DNA from: Methylotuvimicrobium buryatense 5G
Lineage (GTDB): Bacteria; Pseudomonadota; Gammaproteobacteria; Methylococcales; Methylomonadaceae
Length of the DNA stretch: 64,000 nt
Direction of reading: 5' to 3'
Assembly: GCF_000341735.1 (NCBI RefSeq)
Contig: NZ_KB455575.1
Coordinates: forward strand, 190,582-254,581
Shown here one piece after another: positions 54,440 through 63,583 of the stretch. The notes beneath the pieces were generated by a model. The model did not search any database. It had not been told where the DNA came from and saw nothing but the letters and a program-made list of their open reading frames with translations. The translations under genes were made by a program, and so were the position numbers. Positions within the stretch are counted from its first letter, which is position 1; each line of letters opens with the position of its first letter.

Positions 54440-55609
54440 GTGAAGAAAACCAAGCAACTGTTCGCAAGCCTGTTCTTGATGTCCTTGGGACTAGGGACTG
54501 CACAGGCCGAATATACCCTGAATCTGAGGCAAGGCGTAACTCAGATCAGTCAAGAAGTCTACGATTTGCATATGTTGATTTTATGGATATGCGTGTTAAT
54601 CGGTATTGCTGTCTTCGGCACAATGTTCTACTCGATTTATCACCATCGCAAATCGAAAGGGCATGTCGCATCTCAATTTCATGAGAGCACCAAAGTCGAA
54701 ATTATCTGGACGATTATTCCGACTTTGATTTTAATCGGTATGGCGATTCCGGCCACAAAAACGATGCTCGATTTGGACGATGTTCAAGATGCGGATATGT
54801 CGATCAAAGTCACCGGTTGGCAATGGAAATGGGAATATGAATACCTGGATAACGGCATTCACTTTTTCAGTTCCCTGGACGAAGCCAGCAATAGAGCGCG
54901 ACAGCTGGGTTCCGGTATCGATCCGAGGTCCGTGCCTCATTACTTGCTTAATGTTGATCATCCGTTGGTTGTTCCGGTCAATACGAAAATCCGCTTTTTA
55001 TTCACCGCGGCCGATGTGCTGCATTCCTGGTGGGTGCCTGATCTCGGTTGGAAGAAGGATACGATCCCCGGATTTATCAACGAAGCTTGGACATACGTTG
55101 AAAAACCAGGAACTTATCGCGGGCAATGCGCAGAACTCTGCGGAAAGGATCATGGTTTTATGCCGATCGTCGTGATCGCGATGGAGCAAGGGGACTACGA
55201 TGCATGGGTTGAATCTCAGAAGGCGGGGGCCGAAGTCGAAAAACAACAGGCGGATAAGGAATGGACCACAGACGAGTTGATGGCTAAGGGCGAAACCGTT
55301 TATGCCAATAACTGCGCTTCCTGTCATATGGCCGACGGTGCCGGCATGGAAGGCACATTCCCGGCTTTGACCGGTAGTTCTGTCGTCACGGGCGATATCG
55401 ATGCTCAAATCGAGCTAATGTATAACGGGAAAGGAATGATGCCGGCATTTGGACAAATGCTGAGCGAAACCGAATTTGCCGCAGTCGTCACCTATACCCG
55501 CAATGCCTTAGGTAACTCGGTGGGCGATTCGGTTCAACCCGCTGCGATAAAGTCATTAAAATCATCCGCACCGACGGATGAAGAGGAAGATGAGGATGAT
55601 GAAGAGTAA
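54440..55609 (+). CDS. coxB: Cytochrome c oxidase subunit II with fused cytochrome c (caa3-type)
   Basis: 389 aa, GTG start behind GGGAGG. Signal peptide (~1-23), two helices (about 40-110), CuA domain with 'GQCAELCGKDHGFMPI' (about 230), then a cytochrome c domain with 'CASCHMADGAG' (about 291) and Met ligand in 'GKGMMPAFGQM'. The very acidic tail (DEEEDEDDEE) is unusual. Accepts electrons and passes them to subunit I. First gene of the oxidase operon. Confidence 0.95.
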   Translation: MKKTKQLFASLFLMSLGLGTAQAEYTLNLRQGVTQISQEVYDLHMLILWICVLIGIAVFGTMFYSIYHHRKSKGHVASQFHESTKVEIIWTIIPTLILIGMAIPATKTMLDLDDVQDADMSIKVTGWQWKWEYEYLDNGIHFFSSLDEASNRARQLGSGIDPRSVPHYLLNVDHPLVVPVNTKIRFLFTAADVLHSWWVPDLGWKKDTIPGFINEAWTYVEKPGTYRGQCAELCGKDHGFMPIVVIAMEQGDYDAWVESQKAGAEVEKQQADKEWTTDELMAKGETVYANNCASCHMADGAGMEGTFPALTGSSVVTGDIDAQIELMYNGKGMMPAFGQMLSETEFAAVVTYTRNALGNSVGDSVQPAAIKSLKSSAPTDEEEDEDDEE

Positions 55610-55661
55610 TGCTTAACTTTATTCAAATTCTAATCTTTTTAAAATTTATAGAGGTAACAAT

Positions 55662-57278
55662 ATGTCTGCGGTAGTAGCTGAACATGACGATCATCACGAT
55701 CATCACGACCATGGTCCGGAAAAGGGGCTGTTAAGATGGATCATTACCACAAATCACAAGGACATCGGTACATTGTACTTGGTGTTTGCTTTAGCGATGT
55801 TTTTTCTAGGCGGCGCGATGGCTTTGGTTATCCGCGCGGAGTTGTTCGAACCGGGATTGCAGTTTGTTGAGCCCCAGTTCTTCAACTCCATGACGACAAT
55901 GCACGCGCTGATCATGGTATTCGGCGCGGTCATGCCTGCATTTGTTGGATTAGCCAACTGGATGATCCCATTAATGATCGGTGCGCCCGATATGGCGTTA
56001 CCACGTATGAACAACATGAGTTTCTGGCTACTCGTGGCCGGTGCATTGATGCTCGCGAGCACTTTGTTCATGGAAGGCGGTGCCCCAGCCTCGGGTTGGA
56101 CCTTGTATCCCCCATTGGTGTTGCAAACCGGCGCCGCGCTACCGTTCGCGATCTTCTCTGTGCATTTGCTCGGTATTTCATCGATCATGGGCGCGATCAA
56201 CATCATCGCGACGATCTTCAATATGCGCGCACCCGGCATGACGCTGATGAAAATGCCATTGTTCGTATGGACCTGGTTGATCACTGCATTTCTGCTGATT
56301 GCGATCATGCCGGTTTTCGCCGGTGCGGTGACTATGCTATTGACCGACCGTTTCTTCGATACCAGTTTCTTCGATGCAGCCGGCGGCGGCGATCCTGTCC
56401 TTTATCAACACATTTTCTGGTTCTTCGGTCATCCGGAAGTTTATGTAATGATTCTGCCGACCTTCGGTGTCGCTTCGACAATCATTCCTGTCTTTGCGCG
56501 TAAACCGTTGTTCGGTTACAGCTCGATGGTCTATGCGACCGCATCGATTGCATTTTTATCGTTCATCGTATGGGCTCACCACATGTTTACGGTCGGTATG
56601 CCGGTCGCCGGAGAGCTTTATTTCATGTATGCAACGATGCTGATTGCGATTCCGACCGGCGTCAAAGTTTTCAACTGGACCGCGACCATGTGGAAAGGAT
56701 CGATGACCTTCGAAACACCGATGCTTTTTTCGATTGCATTCGTCGTGTTGTTTACGATGGGCGGTTTCACCGGATTGATGATGTCAGTCGCGCCTTCGGA
56801 TTTCCAATATCACGACACCTATTTCATCGTTGCGCATTTCCATTACACGCTGGTTCCGGCTTCTATCTTTATATTGATGGCGGCAGGTTACTTCTGGCTG
56901 CCGAAATGGACCGGCAATATGTATGACGAAAAATTGGGACAACTGCATTTCTGGTTGTCGGCGATTTCGGTCAATGTATTGTTCTTCCCTCAGCATTTCT
57001 TAGGCTTAGCCGGGATGCCGCGTCGTATTCCTGACTATGCGGTGCAATTCGCCGATTGGAACATGGTATCGAGTATCGGTGCATTCGTTTTCGGATTCAG
57101 TCAGTTGTTGTTCTTGTATATTGTTATCAAAACGATCAGAGGCGGTACCGGCGAAGAAGTCACCAGCGAAGTTTGGGAAGATGCATCTAAACACAGCTTG
57201 GAATGGACACTGCCTTCTCCATTGCCATACCATACATTCACAACGCCGCCGAAAGAAATACCAACCGAGCATTTCTAA
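55662..57278 (+). CDS. coxA: Cytochrome c oxidase subunit I (aa3-type)
   Basis: 538 aa, 12-helix heme-copper oxidase core. CuB and cross-linked Tyr in '[14 protein letters not shown]', heme ligands in '[12 protein letters not shown]' and '[12 protein letters not shown]', plus 'HHMFTVGM'. N-terminus is His/Asp-rich ([17 protein letters not shown]), which may bind metal. Reduces O2 and pumps protons. Confidence 0.97.
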   Translation: MSAVVAEHDDHHDHHDHGPEKGLLRWIITTNHKDIGTLYLVFALAMFFLGGAMALVIRAELFEPGLQFVEPQFFNSMTTMHALIMVFGAVMPAFVGLANWMIPLMIGAPDMALPRMNNMSFWLLVAGALMLASTLFMEGGAPASGWTLYPPLVLQTGAALPFAIFSVHLLGISSIMGAINIIATIFNMRAPGMTLMKMPLFVWTWLITAFLLIAIMPVFAGAVTMLLTDRFFDTSFFDAAGGGDPVLYQHIFWFFGHPEVYVMILPTFGVASTIIPVFARKPLFGYSSMVYATASIAFLSFIVWAHHMFTVGMPVAGELYFMYATMLIAIPTGVKVFNWTATMWKGSMTFETPMLFSIAFVVLFTMGGFTGLMMSVAPSDFQYHDTYFIVAHFHYTLVPASIFILMAAGYFWLPKWTGNMYDEKLGQLHFWLSAISVNVLFFPQHFLGLAGMPRRIPDYAVQFADWNMVSSIGAFVFGFSQLLFLYIVIKTIRGGTGEEVTSEVWEDASKHSLEWTLPSPLPYHTFTTPPKEIPTEHF

Positions 57279-57296
57279 GCGGGCTTCGGTTGGTTG

Positions 57297-57457
57297 TATA
57301 CCCTTTGCTTGTCAAATTTCGGTGCCGGGGTGCCCGTCAAAGGACGCCGTAAATACGTCCATGTAGGCTCTATGATAGCATCCATGCTATCAAAGCCTTT
57401 GCCGAACACCCCGGCACCTCCATAGGCAATGCCGAAATTTGAAGTGCGAAAGGTATA
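57297..57457 (+). repeat. TATACC-ended dispersed element inside the cox operon
   Basis: 161 bp with TATACCCTTTGCTTGTCAAA left end and inverse right end, core GGACGCCGTAAATACGTCC, central ATAGCATCCATGCTAT hairpin. It lies 18 bp after the coxA stop. Confidence 0.9.
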
Positions 57458-57492
57458 AACCGTTTCGGTACAGGGATAGACTTTTCTCAGAA

Positions 57493-57520
57493 ACTTTGCC
57501 CGCTTGACGGCGGGCAAAGT
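57493..57520 (+). repeat. Perfect 11-bp stem-loop before the small assembly gene
   Basis: ACTTTGCCCGC (57493-57503), loop TTGACG, GCGGGCAAAGT (57510-57520), no T-run. It may protect or process the mRNA between coxA and the assembly genes. Confidence 0.7.
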
Positions 57521-57529
57521 GGTGGTGAT

Positions 57530-57628
57530 ATGAAGACGAAGACAAAGAATATTTTGACAGCAGTTGTGCTGGTCGCTGTCGCGGTCGCGATATACGTTTT
57601 TGCGGTTTTAAGAGCTATTTCGCAATGA
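57530..57628 (+). CDS. Small single-helix cytochrome oxidase assembly protein
   Basis: 32 aa ([20 protein letters not shown] then [12 protein letters not shown]): basic start and one membrane helix. It overlaps the ctaG start by 4 bp (ATGA). The position before ctaG matches the 'cytochrome oxidase small assembly protein' annotated in many proteobacteria. Confidence 0.7.
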   Translation: MKTKTKNILTAVVLVAVAVAIYVFAVLRAISQ

Positions 57629-58176
57629 ATGATGATACGAAGCAAAAAAACAGAAAACTGGTTCGCAATTTAGTATTGATTGCAGTGGGCATGTTCGGTT
57701 TCGGTTATGTGCTGGTACCGATTTACGATGTATTTTGCGACATAACGGGTCTGAACGGCAAAACGGCCTCGGTTGCGGTAGCAGAAACGGCACGCGAAGT
57801 CGATGAAAGCCGTGAAGTGACTGTTGAATTTGTCACTTCGTTGAACCAAGCCGCGCCGATGGCATTTCGTGCCGAGACGTATAAAATGAAGGTGCATCCC
57901 GGACAATATTATACGGTTAACTTTTATGCCGAAAACCTTACCGATAAGCCGATGATTGCCCGGGCGATACCCAGTATTACGCCGGGTCAGGCTGCGGAAT
58001 TTTTCACAAAGACGCAATGTTTTTGTTTTGACGAACAAAGTTTCGAAGCCCATGAATCTAAAACGATGCCGGTTCGTTTCGTCGTAGATCCGAAACTGCC
58101 TGAAAAGTACAAAACAATCACGCTTGCATACACATTTTTCGATAACACTGAATTAACAGCAAAAAAGCAAAAATAG
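57625..58176 (+). CDS. ctaG: Cytochrome c oxidase assembly protein CtaG/Cox11
   Basis: 183 aa. One N-terminal helix (about 14-35, '[20 protein letters not shown]'), then the periplasmic copper-binding domain with '[18 protein letters not shown]' (CxCF motif). Inserts CuB into subunit I. Sits between coxA and coxC as usual. Confidence 0.95.
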   Translation: MNDDTKQKNRKLVRNLVLIAVGMFGFGYVLVPIYDVFCDITGLNGKTASVAVAETAREVDESREVTVEFVTSLNQAAPMAFRAETYKMKVHPGQYYTVNFYAENLTDKPMIARAIPSITPGQAAEFFTKTQCFCFDEQSFEAHESKTMPVRFVVDPKLPEKYKTITLAYTFFDNTELTAKKQK

Positions 58177-58185
58177 GGGAAGGTT

Positions 58186-59052
58186 ATGTCTACAAACGCT
58201 TATTACATTCCTCATAAGGCGACCTGGCCGATTATCGGTACGGTTGGTCTTATGATGACTCTGGCAGGATTTGCCAATTTGTTAAATGGCTCCTCGATCG
58301 GCCCTGCGATGATGATTATGGGTTTCGTCGTGTTTATTATCATGCTGGCCGGCTGGTTTACGCTTCAGTCCGTTGAAAGCGAATCGGGAATGTACAGCAC
58401 TCAAGTCGGTATTTCCTACCGTATGGGAATGATGTGGTTCATTTTTTCGGAAGTCATGTTCTTTGCCGTATTCTTCGGAACCTTATGGTATACGCGAAAC
58501 CTTTCAGTGCCTTGGCTTGGCGGTTTTGGTGACGGTCCCGGACGTGCGACTCATGAAACCTTGTGGCCGGCATTCGAAGCGATGTGGCCGACTAACGGTC
58601 CGGGTGAAATCGGCGGCGAATACGAACCGATGGGGGCTTGGGGTTTGCCGTTTTTAAACACACTGATTTTGTTGACAAGCGGCGTCACTTGTACTTGGGC
58701 GCATCATGGTTTACTGGCAAAAAACCGCGATCAACTTATTAAAGGTCTGATTGCAACGGTTGCGTTGGGTTTTCTGTTCGTCGGATTTCAAGCAATAGAA
58801 TATCACGAAGCCTATACCGAAATGGGCTTGACCTTAGGTTCAGGTATTTACGGGTCGACATTCTTTATGCTAACCGGCTTCCATGGGTTCCACGTTTGTG
58901 TCGGTGCGATTATTCTTTCTGTGGTATTGTTCCGCAGCTGGAAAGGTCATTTTAAACCGGAGAATCATTTCGCATTCGAAGCGGCCGCCTGGTACTGGCA
59001 TTTTGTCGATGTCGTTTGGTTGGGATTATTTGTCTTCGTTTACATGATGTAA
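58186..59052 (+). CDS. coxC: Cytochrome c oxidase subunit III
   Basis: 288 aa, seven helices. 'GMMWFIFSEVMFFAVFFGTL', 'ITSGVTCTWAHH'-like 'LLTSGVTCTWAHHGLLAKN', 'FLFVGFQAIEYHEAY' and 'FMLTGFHGFHVCVGAI'. Last gene of the operon, followed by a strong terminator. Confidence 0.96.
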   Translation: MSTNAYYIPHKATWPIIGTVGLMMTLAGFANLLNGSSIGPAMMIMGFVVFIIMLAGWFTLQSVESESGMYSTQVGISYRMGMMWFIFSEVMFFAVFFGTLWYTRNLSVPWLGGFGDGPGRATHETLWPAFEAMWPTNGPGEIGGEYEPMGAWGLPFLNTLILLTSGVTCTWAHHGLLAKNRDQLIKGLIATVALGFLFVGFQAIEYHEAYTEMGLTLGSGIYGSTFFMLTGFHGFHVCVGAIILSVVLFRSWKGHFKPENHFAFEAAAWYWHFVDVVWLGLFVFVYMM

Positions 59053-59075
59053 GTCGATAACAGGGCATCAAATTA

Positions 59076-59107
59076 AAGCGCTGCCTGCCAGGTAGCGCTT
59101 TTTTTTT
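59076..59107 (+). terminator. Strong intrinsic terminator after coxC
   Basis: AAGCGCTGCCT pairs with AGGTAGCGCTT (one G-T) around a 3-nt loop and is followed by nine T (59099-59107). Confidence 0.92.
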
Positions 59108-59250
59108 GTCGTTTGATTTGACGGAAAGGCGGGCTGGATTGGCTTTGCGGGACGGGTTATTTAACCATCCCTAGTGTTTCGAATTGGTTTTGCTACGGTC
59201 GAAACGCTTAGGACAGGCTTACAAACCCCGTCCTGCTTGAGAGATGGGTT

Positions 59251-59508
59251 TTATTGGCTTTGTTCCGCTTGGGGCGGTTTTTTTGCATGAATGGCCGAGC
59301 CGATACCGTGAGGTTTTAATAAGCCGAAGGCCATCGCCAGAAACAATAAAATGAATAACACGATTGATAATGAAATTCGGACTGTTAATGCTTTGACGGC
59401 TTTATCCGACCGGTCTTCCGGTTTGCGGACAACGATATGATAAAGTGCGGAGCCCAGGCTGATAAGGATTGCAGCAAACGCAATAATGAAGATAGTTTTA
59501 ATAAGCAT
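59251..59508 (-). CDS. Twin-transmembrane DUF2909 protein
   Basis: 85 aa from ATG 59508 (MLIKTIFIIAFAAILISLGS), two helices separated by a charged loop. The DUF2909 layout; such genes sit between coxC and SURF1 genes in many proteobacteria. Transcribed opposite to its neighbours. Role in oxidase biogenesis is only by association. Confidence 0.75.
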   Translation of the reverse strand: MLIKTIFIIAFAAILISLGSALYHIVVRKPEDRSDKAVKALTVRISLSIVLFILLFLAMAFGLLKPHGIGSAIHAKKPPQAEQSQ

Positions 59509-59588
59509 AAAAAGTCTAAAAGCGATCGGTGATAATCGGGTATTCTCAACGATTAATCGACGCTTGCCAATAGGACAATCCAAAAACC

Positions 59589-60326
59589 ATGACGATCAAA
59601 ATCGGTCTTTGTAATCTTAGACTCACATTAATTCCATCAATCGCCTATGTGTTGTTGATGGCGCTACTGATTTCGCTAGGAAATTGGCAATTATCCAGAT
59701 CTTCGGAAAAAGCCGACTATCTGGCCGTGCAGGAGAAACAAAGCCAATTACCTCCGTTGTCGTTAACATCGGAGTTGCCGGCCGATGCCGCGAGTATTCG
59801 TTATCGAACTGTCGAATTAACCGGGCGTTACGATACCGAGCGTCAATTTTTGCTGGATAATCGAATTAGACACGGAAAAGCCGGTTATTTCGTGATGACG
59901 CCGCTGTTGCCGGAAAACTCCAATACGGCAGTCTTAGTTAATCGGGGATGGATTGAAGCGGGTCGCGATCGACAAACGCTGCCTGATATTACCTTGCAAG
60001 AAAGCAAGGTTACCATCCAAGGACGAATCAATACTTTTCCTGATGTCGGTTATCATCTGGAAGGCGCGGAGATTCCGACCGATACTTGGCCGTCTCTCGT
60101 GCAACTGATCGACAGCAACGTTATTGCTGAGAAACTGGGTTATCCGTTGGCCGATTATCAAATTGAACTACACCCAGCCGAGGATCAAGGTTATTTGCGG
60201 GAATGGCATATCGCGACTGTCATACCGCCTGAAAAGCATGTGGCCTATGCGGTGCAATGGTATGGCTTGGCTTTAACTTTAACGGCTTTATTTATATGGT
60301 ACGCGTGCAAAACAAAACATGAATAA
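59589..60326 (+). CDS. SURF1-family cytochrome oxidase biogenesis protein
   Basis: 245 aa, two helices at the ends (about 13-32 and 222-240) around a periplasmic domain with 'SLGNWQLSRSSEKADYL', 'RYRTVELTGRYD', 'LVNRGWIEAGRDR' and 'HVAYAVQWYGLALTLT'. Helps heme a insertion. Overlaps the next gene by 8 bp. Confidence 0.92.
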   Translation: MTIKIGLCNLRLTLIPSIAYVLLMALLISLGNWQLSRSSEKADYLAVQEKQSQLPPLSLTSELPADAASIRYRTVELTGRYDTERQFLLDNRIRHGKAGYFVMTPLLPENSNTAVLVNRGWIEAGRDRQTLPDITLQESKVTIQGRINTFPDVGYHLEGAEIPTDTWPSLVQLIDSNVIAEKLGYPLADYQIELHPAEDQGYLREWHIATVIPPEKHVAYAVQWYGLALTLTALFIWYACKTKHE

Positions 60327-60915
60327 TCAACAGAAAAAAAATCGCAACCTAATTCTGATTATTTTCGGAATGTCGATCATCCCGTTTCTTTTTGCGTGGT
60401 ATTTAAAAGAACATCCCAATCTACTTAAAGGCGCAACCAATCATGGCGAATTGATTATTCCGCCGTTACTGACCGAGCGCCTCGATCTAATCGGTATCGA
60501 TTCATTCTCGGCCGAAAATATTGACGAATTAAAAGGCCGCTGGGTTTTAATCAATGTGGTGCCTGATGCGGATTGCGATCAAACCTGCCTTGATGCCGTT
60601 TATAAATCCAAACAACTCTTATTGATGATGGGCAAGGAGTTAACTCGTATCCGTAGAACAGTGATATTGCTGAATCCCGATGCCGAACAGCATATAAAGA
60701 CGTGGTGGCAGGACGACGACCGGCTGTTAAAGACTCGCCCCAGTTCGGACTTGCAGAAGCAAATGACTAAGCTCAACGGAACCGGGATCGCGAACGGTAT
60801 GCTGTTGATCATGGATCCATTGGGCAATATCATGATGCGTTATCAGCCCGGATTTAACCCTTATGATGTAAAGAGCGATCTCAGAAAATTACTTAGTGTT
60901 TCGCAAATCGGATAA
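60319..60915 (+). CDS. SCO-like/thioredoxin-fold cytochrome oxidase accessory protein
   Basis: 198 aa, one N-terminal helix (about 9-26, 'NLILIIFGMSIIPFLFAWYL'), then a thioredoxin-like domain with 'WVLINVVPDADCDQTCLDAV' (C-x3-C) and 'GMLLIMDPLGNIMMRYQPGF'. The PA0111-type protein of pseudomonad cox clusters. Likely handles copper or thiols for the oxidase (inference). Confidence 0.8.
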   Translation: MNNQQKKNRNLILIIFGMSIIPFLFAWYLKEHPNLLKGATNHGELIIPPLLTERLDLIGIDSFSAENIDELKGRWVLINVVPDADCDQTCLDAVYKSKQLLLMMGKELTRIRRTVILLNPDAEQHIKTWWQDDDRLLKTRPSSDLQKQMTKLNGTGIANGMLLIMDPLGNIMMRYQPGFNPYDVKSDLRKLLSVSQIG

Positions 60916-60918
60916 ACC

Positions 60919-62919
60919 ATGTTTAGAAAAATTACCTTTGTTTCCGCCTTTTTGGCTTTATTGCTTATCGTAGCCGGTTCCGTCGTCAAGTTGACCGGAG
61001 CAGATTTGGCATGCCCGGACTGGCCTGAATGCTACGGTCAATGGTTTATCGCCGATAGTGCCGAGTTTAAAGCTTCGGCCGAACAGCTTTATCCGGGAAA
61101 AGCGGTCGATGTAGGTAAAGCTTGGCAAGAAATGGCGCGACGCTATGTATTCGGCTTATCGATGTTGACCGTCGTGCTGTTGGCATTGATCGCATGGCGC
61201 CAGAAGTATCAACGTTCCGTGGCGACAACTGGCGCGGTGGCGCTGCTTATCGTGGCGGCTGCGCAAGTATGCACGGCCGTCAAAGCGGTCGAATTGAATG
61301 CGATGCCGATTATAGTCATTGCTCAGGCATTGCTTGGCTTTATCCAGTTCTGGCTATTGAGTTGGCTATTTTTACGATTAAATCCTGCCTTAAATAAACT
61401 GGATCGAATAAGCGGTCCCATCTGGCTAGCCGGTTTCGCCGGCTTGTTGGTGTTGGTGCAAACCCTATCCGGTTTATGGGTTAACGCCAATCATGCGGGA
61501 CAAGTCTGCAGCGGTTTTCCCCAGTGTAACGGGCAATGGTGGCCGCAAGCCGATTACCGTGCCGCGTTGAATATATTCAATGGTCTTGTCACCGGTTATC
61601 AAGGGATTTTATCCTACGACGCACAGGTGGCTGCCCATTGGTTGCATAGAGTCTTTGCCCTGCCGATTTTTGTTGTTTTAACTTGGCTGGTGCTGCGAGC
61701 CACTTCGGTTAACTGCGCCAAACCGGTCAGAAAAGCCGGCATGATGCTAAGTATTTTATTATTCGTGCAAATCGGCTTTAGCGTTATTGCGGCAAAATAC
61801 GGACTACCGGCATGGTCGGCCATTGTGCATAATTTTGTTTCGGCAATATTGATGCTGCCGTTGCTCGCGATCGCCGTTTATAGCCGTTACGGATATGCGG
61901 GCGAAGTGTTGGCCGGCGAAACGGTCGAGCGTCCTGTCGCCGAGTTTGAAGCTGCCGAAGCAGTAATCGAAGTCGGCTATGTCGAGCCGGAACCGGAATC
62001 GCTGGCGCGCCGCCTTAAATCGCAGCTGCAAAAAACTCGGTCCGGCCTTAGCGGATTGATGGCAACGATTCCCATTGGTCAAAAAGCCATCGACGATGAT
62101 TTGCTTGAGGAAATCGAAGCCCGATTATTGATGGCCGATATCGGTTTCGAAGCGACGACAGCAATCATTCGGCGATTGACCGATAGTCTCGAACGGCATC
62201 AATTAAACGACGGGGAAGCATTGGAAAATGCGCTGAAACAAGAATTATTGGCTATTCTTAAGCCTTGTAACCACCCCCTACAGATTCCCGAACAAGATAA
62301 GCCGTTCGTGATTTTGGTAGTCGGCGTCAACGGTGCCGGCAAAACTACGACGATCGGTAAAATGGCCAAGCGCTTTCAATCTCAAGGCCATAGCGTGATG
62401 CTGGCTGCGGGCGACACCTTCAGGGCAGCGGCAGTCGAACAGTTGCAAACCTGGGGTGAACGCAACAACATTCATGTCGTCGCACAGCACACCGGCGCCG
62501 ACTCTGCCTCGGTGATTTATGACGGTGTGCAATCGGCGCAAGCTAAAGGTATCGACGTATTGATTGCCGATACCGCAGGACGTTTACACACCAAGTCCAA
62601 TCTGATGGACGAACTGAAAAAGGTTAAACGCATTATCGGAAAGCTCGATGAAACCGCGCCGCACGAGGTTTTGTTGGTTTTAGATGCGGGAACCGGACAA
62701 AATGCGCTGTCTCAGGCGAAACAATTTAACGAAACTGTAGCATTGACCGGGATCGCATTAACCAAATTGGACGGCACCGCGAAGGGCGGCGTTATTTTTG
62801 CGTTGGCTAAGCAATTCAGCGTGCCGATTCGTTTTATCGGTATCGGTGAAGGGATCGACGATTTGCAGGATTTCGATGCGGAACAGTTTGTCGACGCCTT
62901 ATTTGCCAAAGATCAATAG
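60919..62919 (+). CDS. CtaA-like membrane domain fused to FtsY (SRP receptor)
   Basis: 666 aa in one uninterrupted frame. Residues 1-330: eight-helix CtaA/Cox15-like protein with loop cysteines 'ACPDWPECYGQW' and 'CSGFPQCNGQWWP', and histidines in 'AHWLHRVFALP' and 'AIVHNFVSAIL'. In the first half the usual histidines are replaced ('QEMARRYVFG', 'IVIAQALLGF'). Residues ~331-365: acidic linker. Residues ~366-666: complete FtsY N and G domains: 'QKTRSGLSG', 'DDDLLEEIEARLLMADIGFE', G1 'GVNGAGKTTTIGK', 'GDTFRAAAVEQL', G3 'DTAGR', G4 'TKLDGTAKGG'. The stop is 4 bp before ftsE. ctaB/cyoE does not follow. An internal GTG near residue 335 might give free FtsY. Confidence 0.88.
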   Translation: MFRKITFVSAFLALLLIVAGSVVKLTGADLACPDWPECYGQWFIADSAEFKASAEQLYPGKAVDVGKAWQEMARRYVFGLSMLTVVLLALIAWRQKYQRSVATTGAVALLIVAAAQVCTAVKAVELNAMPIIVIAQALLGFIQFWLLSWLFLRLNPALNKLDRISGPIWLAGFAGLLVLVQTLSGLWVNANHAGQVCSGFPQCNGQWWPQADYRAALNIFNGLVTGYQGILSYDAQVAAHWLHRVFALPIFVVLTWLVLRATSVNCAKPVRKAGMMLSILLFVQIGFSVIAAKYGLPAWSAIVHNFVSAILMLPLLAIAVYSRYGYAGEVLAGETVERPVAEFEAAEAVIEVGYVEPEPESLARRLKSQLQKTRSGLSGLMATIPIGQKAIDDDLLEEIEARLLMADIGFEATTAIIRRLTDSLERHQLNDGEALENALKQELLAILKPCNHPLQIPEQDKPFVILVVGVNGAGKTTTIGKMAKRFQSQGHSVMLAAGDTFRAAAVEQLQTWGERNNIHVVAQHTGADSASVIYDGVQSAQAKGIDVLIADTAGRLHTKSNLMDELKKVKRIIGKLDETAPHEVLLVLDAGTGQNALSQAKQFNETVALTGIALTKLDGTAKGGVIFALAKQFSVPIRFIGIGEGIDDLQDFDAEQFVDALFAKDQ

Positions 62920-62923
62920 GATT

Positions 62924-63580
62924 ATGCTCAAATTCGATCATGTCAGTAAACGTTATCCCGATGCCGGCGATGCATTGCTGGATGTCACGTTTCATCTACA
63001 GCGCGGAGAATTCGCTTTTTTGACCGGCCATTCCGGAGCCGGTAAAAGCACTTTGTTAAAGTTGATAGCGGTCATGGAAAGATGTTCGCGCGGTCAAGTT
63101 TTGTTGGACGGGCAAAATCTGAACACGGCGTCCGATCGGCAAATACCCTATATACGGAGGAAGCTGGGCTTAATATTTCAGGATTATAAATTGCTGCAAG
63201 ATAGAACCGTTTTCGACAATGTCGCATTGCCGTTGGTGGTGGCGGGTTACAGTCATTTTGATATCGGTCGGCGTGTTCGAGCTGCGCTCGATAAGGTCGG
63301 CTTGCTTGGTAAAGAAAAAAAGCTGCCGCAGACTTTGTCCGGCGGCGAACAGCAGCGCGTCGGTATTGCCCGCGCCGTTATAAACAAACCGCCTTTGATT
63401 CTCGCCGACGAGCCTACCGGTAATTTAGATCCGGAATTGTCGTCCGAGATTATGAAATTATTTGAAGATTTTCAACAAGTCGGCGTAACGGTATTGATTG
63501 CCACGCATGATATCGCTTTGGTTGAGCGAATGGGACATCGTGTATTGCAATTGGATCATGGCCGCCTGGTCGCAAGTTAA
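62924..63580 (+). CDS. ftsE: Cell division ATP-binding protein FtsE
   Basis: 218 aa from ATG 62924 (an in-frame extension to 62798 lies inside ftsY). ABC ATPase: Walker A '[13 protein letters not shown]', signature '[15 protein letters not shown]', Walker B '[12 protein letters not shown]', switch 'ATHD'. With FtsX it activates periplasmic amidases at the septum. Canonical ftsY-ftsE-ftsX order. Confidence 0.96.
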   Translation: MLKFDHVSKRYPDAGDALLDVTFHLQRGEFAFLTGHSGAGKSTLLKLIAVMERCSRGQVLLDGQNLNTASDRQIPYIRRKLGLIFQDYKLLQDRTVFDNVALPLVVAGYSHFDIGRRVRAALDKVGLLGKEKKLPQTLSGGEQQRVGIARAVINKPPLILADEPTGNLDPELSSEIMKLFEDFQQVGVTVLIATHDIALVERMGHRVLQLDHGRLVAS

Positions 63581-63583
63581 CAG

